Below, one piece after another: positions 7,366 to 16,137 of a DNA stretch of 64,000 nt. The DNA lies in IMG/VR virus record IMGVR_UViG_3300031972_001405, positions 23,425 through 87,424 of that record; one strand, written 5' to 3'. The position numbers were made by a program, and so were the translations under genes. The DNA comes from a virus. The notes beneath the pieces are model-generated. The model made no database searches, was not told where the DNA came from, and saw only the letters and a list, made by a program, of their open reading frames with translations. Position 1 is the first letter of the stretch; each line of letters begins with the position of its first letter.

Positions 7366-8829
7366 TTATTTTGATAGATTGACTGAAATAATATCGTAAT
7401 TAAAGTTTTCCTCGTTATAAATTCTGATCCTCTCTATTAAATGATTTAGTGTGTAGTTCTTTCTTGATCCTTTTGTGCAGTCATCGGATATATCATATAG
7501 CACTGCTTTATCTTTGTTAGTCCCCTTCCTCAATACTCGTCCGATGGATTGTAGATTCCGTATTCTCGATTTAGAAGGAGAAGCAAAAATAACGTTATGT
7601 AGATTTTTAATGTTAATTCCTGTGGAGAAGGTTCCATAAGATGCTACGATAATTGCATTGTTTTCAATGTCAACGATCTCTCTAACTTTCTCTCTTTCTA
7701 GGGAATTAACCCCACCATGAACGTAAAAGACCTTTCGGTTTTCTTTTACGGAACTATTTATTAGTTCAAATAACGGCTGTCCGTGAGACTCTACTCTATT
7801 AAATAGAACAAGAGTATTTCCATCCAAGTCTACTGTTAGATTTTTGATGAAATTATTTCTTCTTTCGTGTGTTATAATGTATTGAACTTCATCTTCATAT
7901 GTTTCAAATATTTGAGGATCATGTTTGAGGATGATACAATTAATATCAAGTTTAGATACATGACCCTTTCTCATCAGTTCTTCTGTTCTGATAATTTTAT
8001 ATGAAGGACCAAACAATCCTTCCAAAACCCACTTATGAGTTTGTGTCCCATCTAATGTTCCAGTAAAACCATAACGATACTTTGCAGTATGCATCTTCGT
8101 CATGATATTGATTAAAGACTTAGACTTAAATAAGTGTGCCTCATCTCCAATCACAACATCAAACTTCTCAAACCACTTACGTTCTAGCTTGTAAACTGAT
8201 TGCCAAGTTGTAATTGTGATTGCTTTGTTACTCTCCTTCTCCTTCCCCGAATATATTTTGTGACAATATGTCTCAGGATCCCATCCATATTCCTCAAAGT
8301 CCTTATACATCTGCTCTACTAGAGATGTCGTTGGAACAACTACCAGGATTTTTCTGTTGTAGTCAGTATGATATCTTGAAAGAGCATACACCATCAAAGA
8401 TTTGCCAGATGCAGTGGGACTTATCAATAACCTTCTATTGTGTCTTAGAGCATCGTATACTCCCTCTACTTGGTATTCGCGTGGTTTATGACAAGCAATC
8501 TTAGTCATATAATCCTTTACGCCCTCCTTTGAAATCATTTCATTGACTTCAAATGGTGTGCCAAAAAATTTATTATCTACAAATTTGTAATCATAATCAT
8601 ATTGTTTGCAGAAAGAAATGACCTTATCAAGGAGACCAACATAGATCTCTCCTGTATGCGTAGAGAATAATCGTATCTTTCCATCCCAATACTTACTTCT
8701 GTATTGGGGCATAAATTTTGCACCAGGAACTTCAAATGTGAAGTGATCTGATAGTTCCTGATATACGTGTGGCTCAGCAGATATTTTTAGATAAACTTCA
8801 TTCTTCTTTTGGATTTCGAGATTAACCAT
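7366..8829 (-). CDS. uvsW: UvsW RNA/DNA helicase
   Basis: About 487 aa from the ATG at 8829. Superfamily 2 helicase: motif I SPTASGKS, motif II GDEAH, motif III GFTGTLDG, and C-terminal motif VI SIGRVLRKG. In T4 this enzyme unwinds branched DNA and R-loops, shifting replication from origin to recombination mode. The open frame extends to an ATG at 8862, but the start at 8829 gives MVNLEIQKKNEVY, typical of the family, and an 8-nt overlap (ATGGTTAA) with the UvsY stop. Confidence 0.93.
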   Translation of the reverse strand: MVNLEIQKKNEVYLKISAEPHVYQELSDHFTFEVPGAKFMPQYRSKYWDGKIRLFSTHTGEIYVGLLDKVISFCKQYDYDYKFVDNKFFGTPFEVNEMISKEGVKDYMTKIACHKPREYQVEGVYDALRHNRRLLISPTASGKSLMVYALSRYHTDYNRKILVVVPTTSLVEQMYKDFEEYGWDPETYCHKIYSGKEKESNKAITITTWQSVYKLERKWFEKFDVVIGDEAHLFKSKSLINIMTKMHTAKYRYGFTGTLDGTQTHKWVLEGLFGPSYKIIRTEELMRKGHVSKLDINCIILKHDPQIFETYEDEVQYIITHERRNNFIKNLTVDLDGNTLVLFNRVESHGQPLFELINSSVKENRKVFYVHGGVNSLEREKVREIVDIENNAIIVASYGTFSTGINIKNLHNVIFASPSKSRIRNLQSIGRVLRKGTNKDKAVLYDISDDCTKGSRKNYTLNHLIERIRIYNEENFNYDIISVNLSK

Positions 8830-9253
8830 ATCCACTAATAAATTTTTGCCATTCAATTGCATTCTTAATTTGATAAGTTCGATTACCTATCTGCTTGAGA
8901 ATGCTCTCAATATAATTTAGTTGAGTTTCATAGTAGTCAATTTTTAAATTGACCTGACTAAGTTTTTCATCAGCACTTAAATATCTTTCCATATCGCTCT
9001 TGTCCCTAACTTTTCTGGGGAAAGGATTTTCAATATAAACATCTGGATCTGCTTTGCCAGAGTAATACTGATACCGTTCGTGACGAATATTTCTTTTTTG
9101 TTGTTCTGCCTTCTTCCTCAAGAGGAGAAGATTGTTAAAAATATCATGATACTTTGCATGTAGTGCTGGTATCTTTAGTGATTCTGTGTGAAGATTATCT
9201 TGATCAATCTGTGAGTCTTTTTCCCACATACTTTGTATAGTATCAAGATTCAT
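8822..9253 (-). CDS. uvsY: UvsY recombination mediator
   Basis: 143 aa (T4 137). The N-terminus MNLDTIQSMWEKDSQID followed by a long helical, charged body is typical of UvsY, which loads UvsX recombinase onto gp32-coated single-stranded DNA. Its start overlaps the upstream tail gene (ATGA) and its stop overlaps the UvsW start, as in other cyanomyoviruses where uvsY and uvsW are adjacent. Confidence 0.9.
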   Translation of the reverse strand: MNLDTIQSMWEKDSQIDQDNLHTESLKIPALHAKYHDIFNNLLLLRKKAEQQKRNIRHERYQYYSGKADPDVYIENPFPRKVRDKSDMERYLSADEKLSQVNLKIDYYETQLNYIESILKQIGNRTYQIKNAIEWQKFISGYG

Positions 9254-9819
9254 AAAAGTTTCCCGCTCAAGTCTGTTACTTCATAGTAAGTATACTTGAA
9301 AGTAACGTCTGCTGTAAAGTAGTCTATATCAGTTGGTGTAGCATCAAACTGAACTGTAGATAAATTTACTGGAAACAATCCATAGAACTTTAGATAGAAC
9401 TGCGGAGTCATATTATTACTCAGAATTTGTAGAGTTCCATCTGAAAATAATTCCTCCTCTCCCATTTCAGATGCATTCTTATAAAGAGAAGCACCCTTTG
9501 CTCTTTCATCATATATTTGCTGCAAAGATTCTGGAAATCCAAGACCACGCATCCAGTTCTGAATCTGCATATAATTTTCCAAGTCCTCATCAATTAAGAA
9601 TCTCAGAGAGAAATCCTCAAACTGTAGTACATCACCAGGTCTGTCTATCTCTTTAAGATATGTTGGTTGAATAGCAACTCCAAGAGTTACTGCTGGTAAA
9701 TTGCAAGAGTTGGCAAAGAAACTTGCTTGTGGACATCTCTGCAGGGAAAATTTAAATCCTGTTGGAGATAGGAAGTTTCTATTTTGTACCTGTCTTTTAT
9801 ATGGGTTTGAATTGGTCAT
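9250..9819 (-). CDS. Tail-tube-like tail completion protein (gp3 slot)
   Basis: 189 aa. The sequence resembles phage tail-tube proteins: FKFSLQRCP, PAVTLGVA, a beta hairpin LQFEDFSLRFLIDEDLENY followed by a W-M-R-G-L-G-F-P motif, and a C-terminal strand DVTFKYTYYEV. It is distinct from gp19 at 16138-16770. In cyanomyoviruses the gene beside uvsY is usually called gp3, the tail completion and sheath stabiliser, but a gp54-like tube initiator would fit the fold equally well. AAGGA lies about 8 nt before the ATG. Confidence 0.75.
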   Translation of the reverse strand: MTNSNPYKRQVQNRNFLSPTGFKFSLQRCPQASFFANSCNLPAVTLGVAIQPTYLKEIDRPGDVLQFEDFSLRFLIDEDLENYMQIQNWMRGLGFPESLQQIYDERAKGASLYKNASEMGEEELFSDGTLQILSNNMTPQFYLKFYGLFPVNLSTVQFDATPTDIDYFTADVTFKYTYYEVTDLSGKLL

Positions 9820-10271
9820 ACAAACATTCCTTTCTTATCCATGTACTGGAGAGCTTCTTTGAGATTACCAATATGCTTGGCACCAATAGCAACTTGAGGA
9901 TACGTTGCTCCTGCACCAAACTCTTGATTAAATGCCCTTTGTGTAAAATGTTCATTGAGACGATACTCATGAAACTTGACATCAATATGAGATAGTAGGG
10001 AGCAGATTCGTTCACACTCCTGACTACCATCGCTATAGACTACGCAAAGATTGTCGAGCATTTTGTTTCTAGCAAGTCTTTGGTTTTCTTTTTCCCACAT
10101 ATCAGCAACCATATCAACAGTATGTCTTACTGGTTGAGGTATAGGAGTGGCATTTTGCCATTCATCAATTGCTTCTTGTGTGGGAATAGCAATTCTGAAT
10201 GGGATGTCATCATCAATGAACTCTTGGTTCATATCAATATATGTTTGAGGAGTAATTTTAATTTCAGTCAC
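9816..10271 (-). CDS. Glutaredoxin-like domain protein
   Basis: About 151 aa from a GTG at 10271. GGAGG lies 4 nt before this GTG, which overlaps the stop of the preceding gene by 8 nt; an in-frame ATG at 10286 and the frame limit at 10334 are less likely. The N-terminal half is unfamiliar. The C-terminal half has a glutaredoxin layout: VVYSDGSQECERICSLL at the active-site position, then TYPQVAIGAKHIGNLKEAL, matching the cis-Pro strand and the glutathione-side helix. The CxxC pair is not intact; the spacing is CxxxC, with the first Cys at the usual place, so redox activity is doubtful. Confidence 0.7.
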   Translation of the reverse strand: MTEIKITPQTYIDMNQEFIDDDIPFRIAIPTQEAIDEWQNATPIPQPVRHTVDMVADMWEKENQRLARNKMLDNLCVVYSDGSQECERICSLLSHIDVKFHEYRLNEHFTQRAFNQEFGAGATYPQVAIGAKHIGNLKEALQYMDKKGMFV

Positions 10272-10578
10272 GTTGCCTCCAGTCATCAGGTTTATCTTGC
10301 TGAAACCAATTTTTAATGTCTTCAGGACTATCAAATCCAGTTTTATGATTGGATGGATCTGGATCTCCTAAACCCATCCTATTCATAAAATCATCTATAC
10401 TTCCCTCTTCAATGTTTTGTGATGCTTGGCGTCTTGCCATCTTTAACATCTCATTAGCAGATGTATTTGCTTTAGCAAGTTTCTGTGCCCAAACCATATC
10501 GTCTAGTTTGACTTCTTCATTATTTGCAATACATTTGCAAATAAATTCTAATCGCAGTCTATATTGGGTAGATAGCAT
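10264..10578 (-). CDS. Conserved cyanophage protein in the gp33 slot
   Basis: 104 aa. An N-terminal helical part (YRLRLEFICKCIANNEEVKLDDMVWAQ is split across two helices), a helix rich in Ala/Arg, and a tail with FDSPEDIKNWFQQDKPDDW. Proteins of this type lie beside gp23 in cyanomyoviruses and I recall one being listed as the late-transcription accessory factor gp33, but there is no convincing similarity to T4 gp33 and no hydrophobic clamp-binding C-terminus. Treat it as unknown. Its stop overlaps the GTG of the glutaredoxin-like gene. Confidence 0.6.
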   Translation of the reverse strand: MLSTQYRLRLEFICKCIANNEEVKLDDMVWAQKLAKANTSANEMLKMARRQASQNIEEGSIDDFMNRMGLGDPDPSNHKTGFDSPEDIKNWFQQDKPDDWRQRD

Positions 10579-10608
10579 GTAGATTCAACTCGTCATCTCT
10601 ATTTAGAC

Positions 10609-10635
10609 AAAAAAAGAGGGGTCCGAAGACCCCTC
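10609..10635 (-). terminator. Intrinsic terminator after gp23
   Basis: On the minus strand, an 8-bp perfect stem GAGGGGTC/GACCCCTC (10616-10623 and 10628-10635) with a TTCG tetraloop, followed by seven T (10615-10609). This is a textbook rho-independent terminator, 34 nt past the gp23 stop. It insulates the highly expressed head genes from the recombination operon. Confidence 0.92.
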
Positions 10636-10660
10636 AGCACTATCCTTCACACGGTGAGGA

Positions 10661-10668
10661 TATTTATA
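10661..10668 (-). promoter_or_regulatory. Late-type box TATAAATA directly after gp23
   Basis: Exact TATAAATA on the minus strand between the gp23 stop and the terminator. Transcripts starting about 10 nt downstream would meet the terminator within some 20-40 nt, so it is either attenuated read-in to the 10578 gene or a chance match in AT-rich spacer. Confidence 0.3.
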
Positions 10669-12078
10669 TCACATCAAGTTCGTGACCTTGACGCGACGAT
10701 AGTAACGGTTTGCGTTTACACGCAGTCTGCCAAGACCCTGGGTGGTGCCTTCTGCGAATGGGTTAGCGACCAGACCATAACGGGTCTTGAAGCCAATCTT
10801 CGGCTGGAAGGAGTTCTCACCAACTGCACGAACCATCTGAAGAGGAACGTAAGGGCAGTAGAAGATGCCAGCATCATAAGGGGAAGTACCCTTATAACCA
10901 ACAACATAGTACTGGTTAGCACTATTGTTAGCAGCGTAAGGATCGATGTATACGCGATACTTACCATTAATAGTACCAGCAAATGTGTTGCCAGTGTCAT
11001 CAACGCTCAGGTTAGCGTTAAGAGCAGGGGTGTAATCCAGGATGCCTGCCATCGTGAGTGCGGAAGCAACGTCTGCAGAACACAGAACAATGTTGCCTTT
11101 GCCTCTACGAGTTCTTTGTGCAATCTGGTTCGCATCTCTTTCGATTTGGAACAGAAGACCCTTGAACTTCTCAACAGACCAGCGACCATTGGAGTCAACG
11201 TCCAGGTTGAACTCACCAGCAGTTGCAGTGTTGAGGGTAGCGCCTTGCTCGGCAACCTTGTAGATGGTTCTGATCACTTCTCTGTTGATTTCCGCAAGGA
11301 TTTCAGTAGAGAGGATGTTAGCAAGTTCTGCTTCAGCGTTAAGACCGTGAATTGCCTTAAGGTCTTGTGCCAGTTCCAGAGAGTACTCTGCTTTCAGCGC
11401 ACGAGACTTAGCAGTAACGGTGACTTTCTCGATCGAGAATGCCATCTCGTTGAAGGCATCCGAACCAGTGCCGTCCAGAGCTTCAGCATCGCCAGTTGCC
11501 ATGCCCTGACCCACGGTATAACCGAGGGAAGATGCAGAACCAACAGGGTTGAGTGCAGATGGGTTGCTACCAGTCTGTGAGGTAGTACCCAAACCAGCAA
11601 CGTTATCGCTACCAGTAAGATCGAAACCATGATCCTGACCAGAGAAGGCAGTATCTGCTTCGTCGAAGAATGCTTCAGTACCGCCTTGACCTGGGGTGCC
11701 AGGACCAGCATAACGTGAACGCATTGCGAAGATCAGTCCAGTAGGACCGCTCATCGGTTGAACGCCTGCAAGGTCATATGCGACCAAGTTAGGCATAGAG
11801 CGTCTGATCAAGGAGATCAGAACGGGGTCGAAACCAGCAGTAGGACCAGCAGCGGCAGAACTGCCACTGAAAGCACCAGACCCACCAGCGGCATTACCAG
11901 CGTTGGTAGGCGTTTCCATCAGGTTGAAACCTGACTGGAAAGACTGCTCTTCTTGTAAAAACTTTTCTTGATTTTCTAGCAGAACAGCGGTAACTGCTCT
12001 ACGGTGTGAGTCGGAGATTCCTCCGTCGTGGTCGAGAAGTGGCTTCCACTTTTCAACCAGATGCTCTGATTGGAACAT
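10669..12078 (-). CDS. gp23: gp23 major capsid protein
   Basis: 469 aa (T4 521). The N-terminal delta region ends around FNLME (near residue 54), a plausible cleavage site for the gp21 protease, which cuts after x-x-E. The body contains DPVLISLIRRSMPNLVAYDLAGVQPM and GLIFAMRSRY, the diagnostic gp23 core, and it ends in NANRYYRRVKVTNLM. It builds the hexameric lattice of the head. It lies directly after gp22 and is followed by a strong terminator. No late box or clear Shine-Dalgarno was found before its ATG, so the main signal may be the one before gp22 or one I cannot recognise. Confidence 0.97.
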   Translation of the reverse strand: MFQSEHLVEKWKPLLDHDGGISDSHRRAVTAVLLENQEKFLQEEQSFQSGFNLMETPTNAGNAAGGSGAFSGSSAAAGPTAGFDPVLISLIRRSMPNLVAYDLAGVQPMSGPTGLIFAMRSRYAGPGTPGQGGTEAFFDEADTAFSGQDHGFDLTGSDNVAGLGTTSQTGSNPSALNPVGSASSLGYTVGQGMATGDAEALDGTGSDAFNEMAFSIEKVTVTAKSRALKAEYSLELAQDLKAIHGLNAEAELANILSTEILAEINREVIRTIYKVAEQGATLNTATAGEFNLDVDSNGRWSVEKFKGLLFQIERDANQIAQRTRRGKGNIVLCSADVASALTMAGILDYTPALNANLSVDDTGNTFAGTINGKYRVYIDPYAANNSANQYYVVGYKGTSPYDAGIFYCPYVPLQMVRAVGENSFQPKIGFKTRYGLVANPFAEGTTQGLGRLRVNANRYYRRVKVTNLM

Positions 12079-12118
12079 TTCTTTATAAGGTTAGTGTTTG
12101 CTTTAATAAAAAATTCAA

Positions 12119-13204
12119 CTAGTTGCCAGCTGCGTCTAGGAACTTAAGGTAATGAGACATTCTGCCTTCCGAAGAAGCGCCTGCATCATCTACACCTTCC
12201 GAGAGTGACTCAGCTTGAGCAGATTGGGAAGTGGTTTTGCCGCTAGTGAAGTACGACTCCTTAAGCGTTTCCAGTCTTCCTCTATAAGATTCTTCACTTT
12301 CAAACTCTACACCTTCTGCGAGAGAAGCGAGTTTCTCTTTCTGAGTGGAAGCAAGTCCATCAGAAACGTTCTCCAGAATACCATCAGCAACCGACTCTGC
12401 GAGGCGCTTGTTGAGTGTAATATTTCTATCGATTTGCTCGTTGAGTTTAGTCTCCATGTCATCTAGTTTCTCTACCATATTGGAGAGAACATCATACTTA
12501 TCTTCAGGGATGGTTACATAATGTTCTTCAAAAAGACTCTTCATTCCGCCGAGGAATGATTCGGTCATTTCGGACTTAAGTCCGTTTTCAACAGCGAGTT
12601 GATTCTCGGATAGCCACTCATCAGCGACATATTCCAAGTAAGAGTCAACACGCTCTTGGAGTTCGACTTTCATAGAGTCGATCTCTTCGGCAACACGCTC
12701 TTGATATTGAGCTTCTAGTGCCTCTTTGATTTCTGCAGCCTTAGCGGTCAAAGCAGCTTCAAAGATAGTCTTTGCTTTCTCTCTGAATTCTTCAGAAAGT
12801 TCTTCGCCACCGAGAAGAGCATTAACGTCTTCATCAACGTCATACTCTGCAGTTTCTTCGACAGTTTCCTCTTCGGTAACTTCGTCTTCGGCAACGATTT
12901 CTTGACCGTCCTCTAGCACTTCTTCTTCCTCTTCTTTGGACATCGATTGCATAGGATCGGCCTTCTTTGCGCCACGATTAACAACGTCAGCAACAGTACG
13001 AAGATTTGGTTCTTTCAGTTTTGCCGAGTCATCATCGGGTTTGTAGTTTTCGGGGGTAGGCCCACCGAGGTCTTCTACTGATGCGAGTTGAGTACCTGGA
13101 TCTGCCATTGTCGGCATTGGATCACCCGCCTTAGCACCGCGAGTAACTTGATCAGATACTTTCGTAGTCTTAGTTTCCATTTCTTGTAAGCGTCCAAGCG
13201 ACAT
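12119..13204 (-). CDS. gp22: gp22 prohead core scaffold protein
   Basis: 361 aa (T4 269). Very acidic, rich in Glu and Ala, with long predicted helices, as expected for an internal scaffold that the gp21 protease destroys during maturation. The N-terminal third has a twofold repeat of the type V-x-R-G-A-K-x-x-D-P-M-x-x-M (near residues 18-32 and 75-90) and a very acidic run EEEEEVLED. GGAG lies 10 nt before the ATG, and a late-type box is 36 nt upstream. Confidence 0.9.
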   Translation of the reverse strand: MSLGRLQEMETKTTKVSDQVTRGAKAGDPMPTMADPGTQLASVEDLGGPTPENYKPDDDSAKLKEPNLRTVADVVNRGAKKADPMQSMSKEEEEEVLEDGQEIVAEDEVTEEETVEETAEYDVDEDVNALLGGEELSEEFREKAKTIFEAALTAKAAEIKEALEAQYQERVAEEIDSMKVELQERVDSYLEYVADEWLSENQLAVENGLKSEMTESFLGGMKSLFEEHYVTIPEDKYDVLSNMVEKLDDMETKLNEQIDRNITLNKRLAESVADGILENVSDGLASTQKEKLASLAEGVEFESEESYRGRLETLKESYFTSGKTTSQSAQAESLSEGVDDAGASSEGRMSHYLKFLDAAGN

Positions 13205-13240
13205 TGAAGGTTTCTCCGATTAATCTACTTAATCTATATT

Positions 13241-13248
13241 TATTTATA
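13241..13248 (-). promoter_or_regulatory. Late promoter box TATAAATA before gp22
   Basis: Exact match on the minus strand in the 46-bp gap between gp21 and gp22; the expected start (about 13230) gives a short leader before the ATG at 13204. It probably also serves gp23. Confidence 0.6.
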
Positions 13249-13250
13249 AT

Positions 13251-13901
13251 CTAAAGATTTGCAAGGAAGTCGTTGAAAAGATCCAATTTCTTCTCGTCAA
13301 GTTGTTTTTGTGTTACCAATGTATTGATATGATTGTATGTCTTACGGGCAGCTGCCTCTCTAAGAATGCCTCCATCCCATACCCAATCCTTTCCTTCCAT
13401 GATTCCTGATACAAATGCATCAGGTGCAGAGGGGTCAGCAACAATGTCAGCAGCAGTTGCCAACGTGAAGTCTTCACCAACAACATTGGTGCCTTCACGA
13501 GTCATACTCAATGAACCAATACCACGAGAAGAAACGCCCAACTTAACACCTTCATCGATAAGATTTTGTGCAATCTTACCCATAGGGGTGCTGAGGATCT
13601 TTGCCTTACCAATAAAATTAGAACCACTTTCTCTAAGAGAAACGATCTTGTGTGAAACTCGATCTAGGTTAACGGTAGGACCCTCAGGATGTCCAAGTTC
13701 ACCCAAAGCACGACCACTTTGGATATGGTTTTCATTGTAACGAGACACTTCTTTACGAAGAGTTTCCATAGGATACATCCGACCATTACGGTTCTTGATA
13801 TCTCCTTGAAGAAATACTCCCTCAATGTACAGGGATTTTTTGCCGTTCTTTTGTTCGACAATGAAATCGACTGATTCGATTTCTTCTCTGATAAGTTTCA
13901 T
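13251..13901 (-). CDS. gp21: gp21 prohead maturation protease
   Basis: 216 aa from the ATG at 13901 (T4 212). The frame is open to 13958, but MKLIREEIESVDF is the usual family start and lies 5 nt after the preceding stop. Serine protease of the herpesvirus-assemblin-like clan: ALGELGHP with its His, VNLDRVSHKIVSL, and LGVSSRGIGSL with the Ser nucleophile. It cleaves the scaffold and gp23 inside the prohead. It is preceded in the same unit by gp67 and a small unknown. Confidence 0.93.
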   Translation of the reverse strand: MKLIREEIESVDFIVEQKNGKKSLYIEGVFLQGDIKNRNGRMYPMETLRKEVSRYNENHIQSGRALGELGHPEGPTVNLDRVSHKIVSLRESGSNFIGKAKILSTPMGKIAQNLIDEGVKLGVSSRGIGSLSMTREGTNVVGEDFTLATAADIVADPSAPDAFVSGIMEGKDWVWDGGILREAAARKTYNHINTLVTQKQLDEKKLDLFNDFLANL

Positions 13902-13906
13902 TTTGC

Positions 13907-14179
13907 TTAGTTTGTAAATCCTACTTTGGCGAACTTCACAGCAGCGTGACCAGCCCACATAACATCCTTATAGTCTTTATCAACAAATTCAACCGTTGCA
14001 GGAGCAACCGTAATTGAACCATAACCAACTACATCAGCAGTTGAGGTGGAAACAGCAACAAAGACAGCAGCACTATGTCCGTTGTAAACACGAACAAGTC
14101 TTGCATGACCGACCGAACTAGCGGTACTAACAACAGTTGTGGCGGCAATTTCTTTGCCAATCATACGAGTAAAACTCAT
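13907..14179 (-). CDS. Small beta-rich protein of unknown function, head-gene cluster
   Basis: 90 aa. Short alternating hydrophobic segments (ARLVRVYNG, SAAVFVAVS, YGSITVAPATVEFVDKD, AAVKFAKVGFTN) suggest a compact beta sandwich. GAGGAAG precedes the ATG and the start overlaps the gp67 stop (ATGA). It takes the place that gp68 has in T4 (between gp67 and gp21) but does not look like gp68. A minor virion or decoration protein is possible. Confidence 0.7.
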   Translation of the reverse strand: MSFTRMIGKEIAATTVVSTASSVGHARLVRVYNGHSAAVFVAVSTSTADVVGYGSITVAPATVEFVDKDYKDVMWAGHAAVKFAKVGFTN

Positions 14180-14373
14180 TCTTCTTCCTCAGGATCTTCT
14201 GTGATTTCATCTTCAATTTCCCCTAACTCATCTTCGCCAAACAAAGTTGTAGCTACGACTGGTTTAAGATTTTCAATCCTCTCTGCTGATTTAGAAAACA
14301 GAGCGTCTTTAATTTGGTCACTGATTTGCGACGGTGATTCCGCAGAAATCATCAAATCCATAAGATCATCCAT
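14176..14373 (-). CDS. gp67: gp67-like prohead core protein
   Basis: 65 aa. A short helical N-terminus (MDDLMDLMISAESPSQISDQ) and a strongly acidic tail (ELGEIEDEITEDPEEEE), the layout of T4 gp67, a small internal core protein. It lies between gp20 and gp21, the T4 position. A late-type box is 28 nt upstream. Confidence 0.75.
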   Translation of the reverse strand: MDDLMDLMISAESPSQISDQIKDALFSKSAERIENLKPVVATTLFGEDELGEIEDEITEDPEEEE

Positions 14374-14400
14374 TGGAAATTAATATAAACATACTAAATA

Positions 14401-14408
14401 TATTTATA
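14401..14408 (-). promoter_or_regulatory. Late promoter box TATAAATA before gp67
   Basis: Exact match on the minus strand, at the very end of gp20. The expected start near 14390 leads into gp67, the 90-aa gene and gp21. Confidence 0.6.
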
Positions 14409-14409
14409 C

Positions 14410-16095
14410 TCAAATAATTCCACCGTCTGGGGATTCAGTTGACTTGCCCTGTTTTTCTAAATCTGGTTCAGTAACTGGTGCTCCAAGATCCATACCTGCA
14501 GCTGGTGCAGATTCTGATGGCTGTCCTGGTTCTGCACCCCCTAGACCATCAACTGCCATATCCATTTCATAAGGATCAGCAATCACACCTTGCTTAATTT
14601 CCTTCTGGATGATATCATCTTGTTCGATCATTTCATCATCACTCTGACGCAAGATCTTACGGCGAACATAATCTTGTGAGAAGTATCTTCCAACATAAGG
14701 TTCTGCAACCTGAATGAGGTTGAGTCTTTCTTGCATAAGTTCTGCTTCTTTGAGTTCTGAGAAATGATTGTCGTAGATAAAGTCAAACTGAATATGCTCA
14801 GACATTGACTCCCAGTCTTCAACTGTGACAATGTTCTTGAGAAGTAATTGTGTTCTCAGCATATCTAAGAACATATTACTAAAGCGTTTGCGGAGTCTAC
14901 CTACAAACTTACTAAACTTAAGTTCATCTCTCAGAATTTCTGAAGATCTGCCAAGATTAAATCCACCATCACCCTCTAGTCTAGAGACAGGGACGTTCAG
15001 TGCTCTATAAAGTTTCTTCTTAAAGTATTCAATATCTGTAATTTCTCCAAGGTTTTGTCCACCAGGGAGAGTTGTGATCTCTGTTCCTCTACCACCTTCG
15101 CGACGAGGCAACCAGAAATCCTCAAGCATACTCATATGCTTTTTCTCATCTCGCATCTCACCTGTGTTAGCATCATATACTAATTTGTTACGATAGCGAC
15201 CCATAACATCACGCAGATATTGTTCTGCTTTTTGCTTTGGCAAATTGCCAACATCAATATAGAAAATTCTACGTTCTGGAGCGCGAGAAATACGATAGAT
15301 TACCAAGGAGTCTTCAATCATCCGAAGTTGATTGAGTGCCTTGATTGCCTTATGCAAATATGATAGTGTCGTTCCTCTATTACGGTCAACTAAACCAGAC
15401 GTACAATATGAAATAGAATCTTTTGTAAATTTGATTCCTTTACCCTGACCTTGAGCACCATGTGGGATTCCAGGTTGCTTACTCAATTTGGGGGTGTATA
15501 CAAAATACTCTTCGATTGGTGGGAAAGCAGAACCAACCTCTTCGTTCTGTTGTAGATTTGCTCTCAGTCTATCTTCTTTAGGTTGAATAGCATGTCTCAC
15601 AAAACGCATTTTCATTGCGTCAATATACCGAAGTTCTTTAATACCTTCTTCTGGCTTCTTTACATCGATTACTTTGTGATAATATAGTCTACCATCCACA
15701 TACCAATTACGATAAATCTCATGAGATTTTTTATCAAAATCCATAAGGTCTTTAATAACTTTAAATTCTTCTCTTATTTTTTTCTTAATTCCTTCACTAG
15801 CATTGAGGTTTGATAGTTCAATTTCTACTGGACTATCGTTAGTATCTGTGACAATTGCTTCCTGGATAATATCTTCAATCGCACTATCGCACTCTGGGTG
15901 CAATGACATCTCACGATATCGTTTGATTAAATCAAACTCAGTTTTGAATACACCTTCTAAGTCAACATATGACCCAAAAAACCCACTAGTCAGATAGTTG
16001 TCATTCCCGTCCTCTTGTGAAGGAGGAACGGGAGACACTACTGTCTTAGCAGGTTCTTCGTTTGGTTGAATTGAAAAGCCAAATAATTTAGCCAT
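14410..16095 (-). CDS. gp20: gp20 portal vertex protein
   Basis: 561 aa (T4 524). Family marks include the N-terminal SGFFGSYVDLEG, HPECDSAIEDIIQEAIV, VYRISRAPERRIFYIDVGNLP (split here from its neighbours), LEDFWLPRREGGRGTEI and a Glu-rich/Pro-Ala-rich C-terminal tail. Twelve copies form the ring through which gp17 pumps DNA and to which the tail attaches. Confidence 0.97.
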   Translation of the reverse strand: MAKLFGFSIQPNEEPAKTVVSPVPPSQEDGNDNYLTSGFFGSYVDLEGVFKTEFDLIKRYREMSLHPECDSAIEDIIQEAIVTDTNDSPVEIELSNLNASEGIKKKIREEFKVIKDLMDFDKKSHEIYRNWYVDGRLYYHKVIDVKKPEEGIKELRYIDAMKMRFVRHAIQPKEDRLRANLQQNEEVGSAFPPIEEYFVYTPKLSKQPGIPHGAQGQGKGIKFTKDSISYCTSGLVDRNRGTTLSYLHKAIKALNQLRMIEDSLVIYRISRAPERRIFYIDVGNLPKQKAEQYLRDVMGRYRNKLVYDANTGEMRDEKKHMSMLEDFWLPRREGGRGTEITTLPGGQNLGEITDIEYFKKKLYRALNVPVSRLEGDGGFNLGRSSEILRDELKFSKFVGRLRKRFSNMFLDMLRTQLLLKNIVTVEDWESMSEHIQFDFIYDNHFSELKEAELMQERLNLIQVAEPYVGRYFSQDYVRRKILRQSDDEMIEQDDIIQKEIKQGVIADPYEMDMAVDGLGGAEPGQPSESAPAAGMDLGAPVTEPDLEKQGKSTESPDGGII

Positions 16096-16120
16096 TATGA
16101 TATAGTGGACTTACCAAATC

Positions 16121-16128
16121 TATTTATT
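16121..16128 (-). promoter_or_regulatory. Late promoter box AATAAATA before gp20
   Basis: One mismatch to TATAAATA on the minus strand, 26 nt before the gp20 ATG. Confidence 0.5.
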
Positions 16129-16137
16129 CAACCAGAA

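Noticed and set aside
10654-11580. Long plus-strand frame of 308 codons opposite gp23
   Set aside because: It is the mirror of the gp23 coding sequence; codon bias of the strongly conserved gp23 keeps the opposite strand open. No ribosome site, no recognisable domain.
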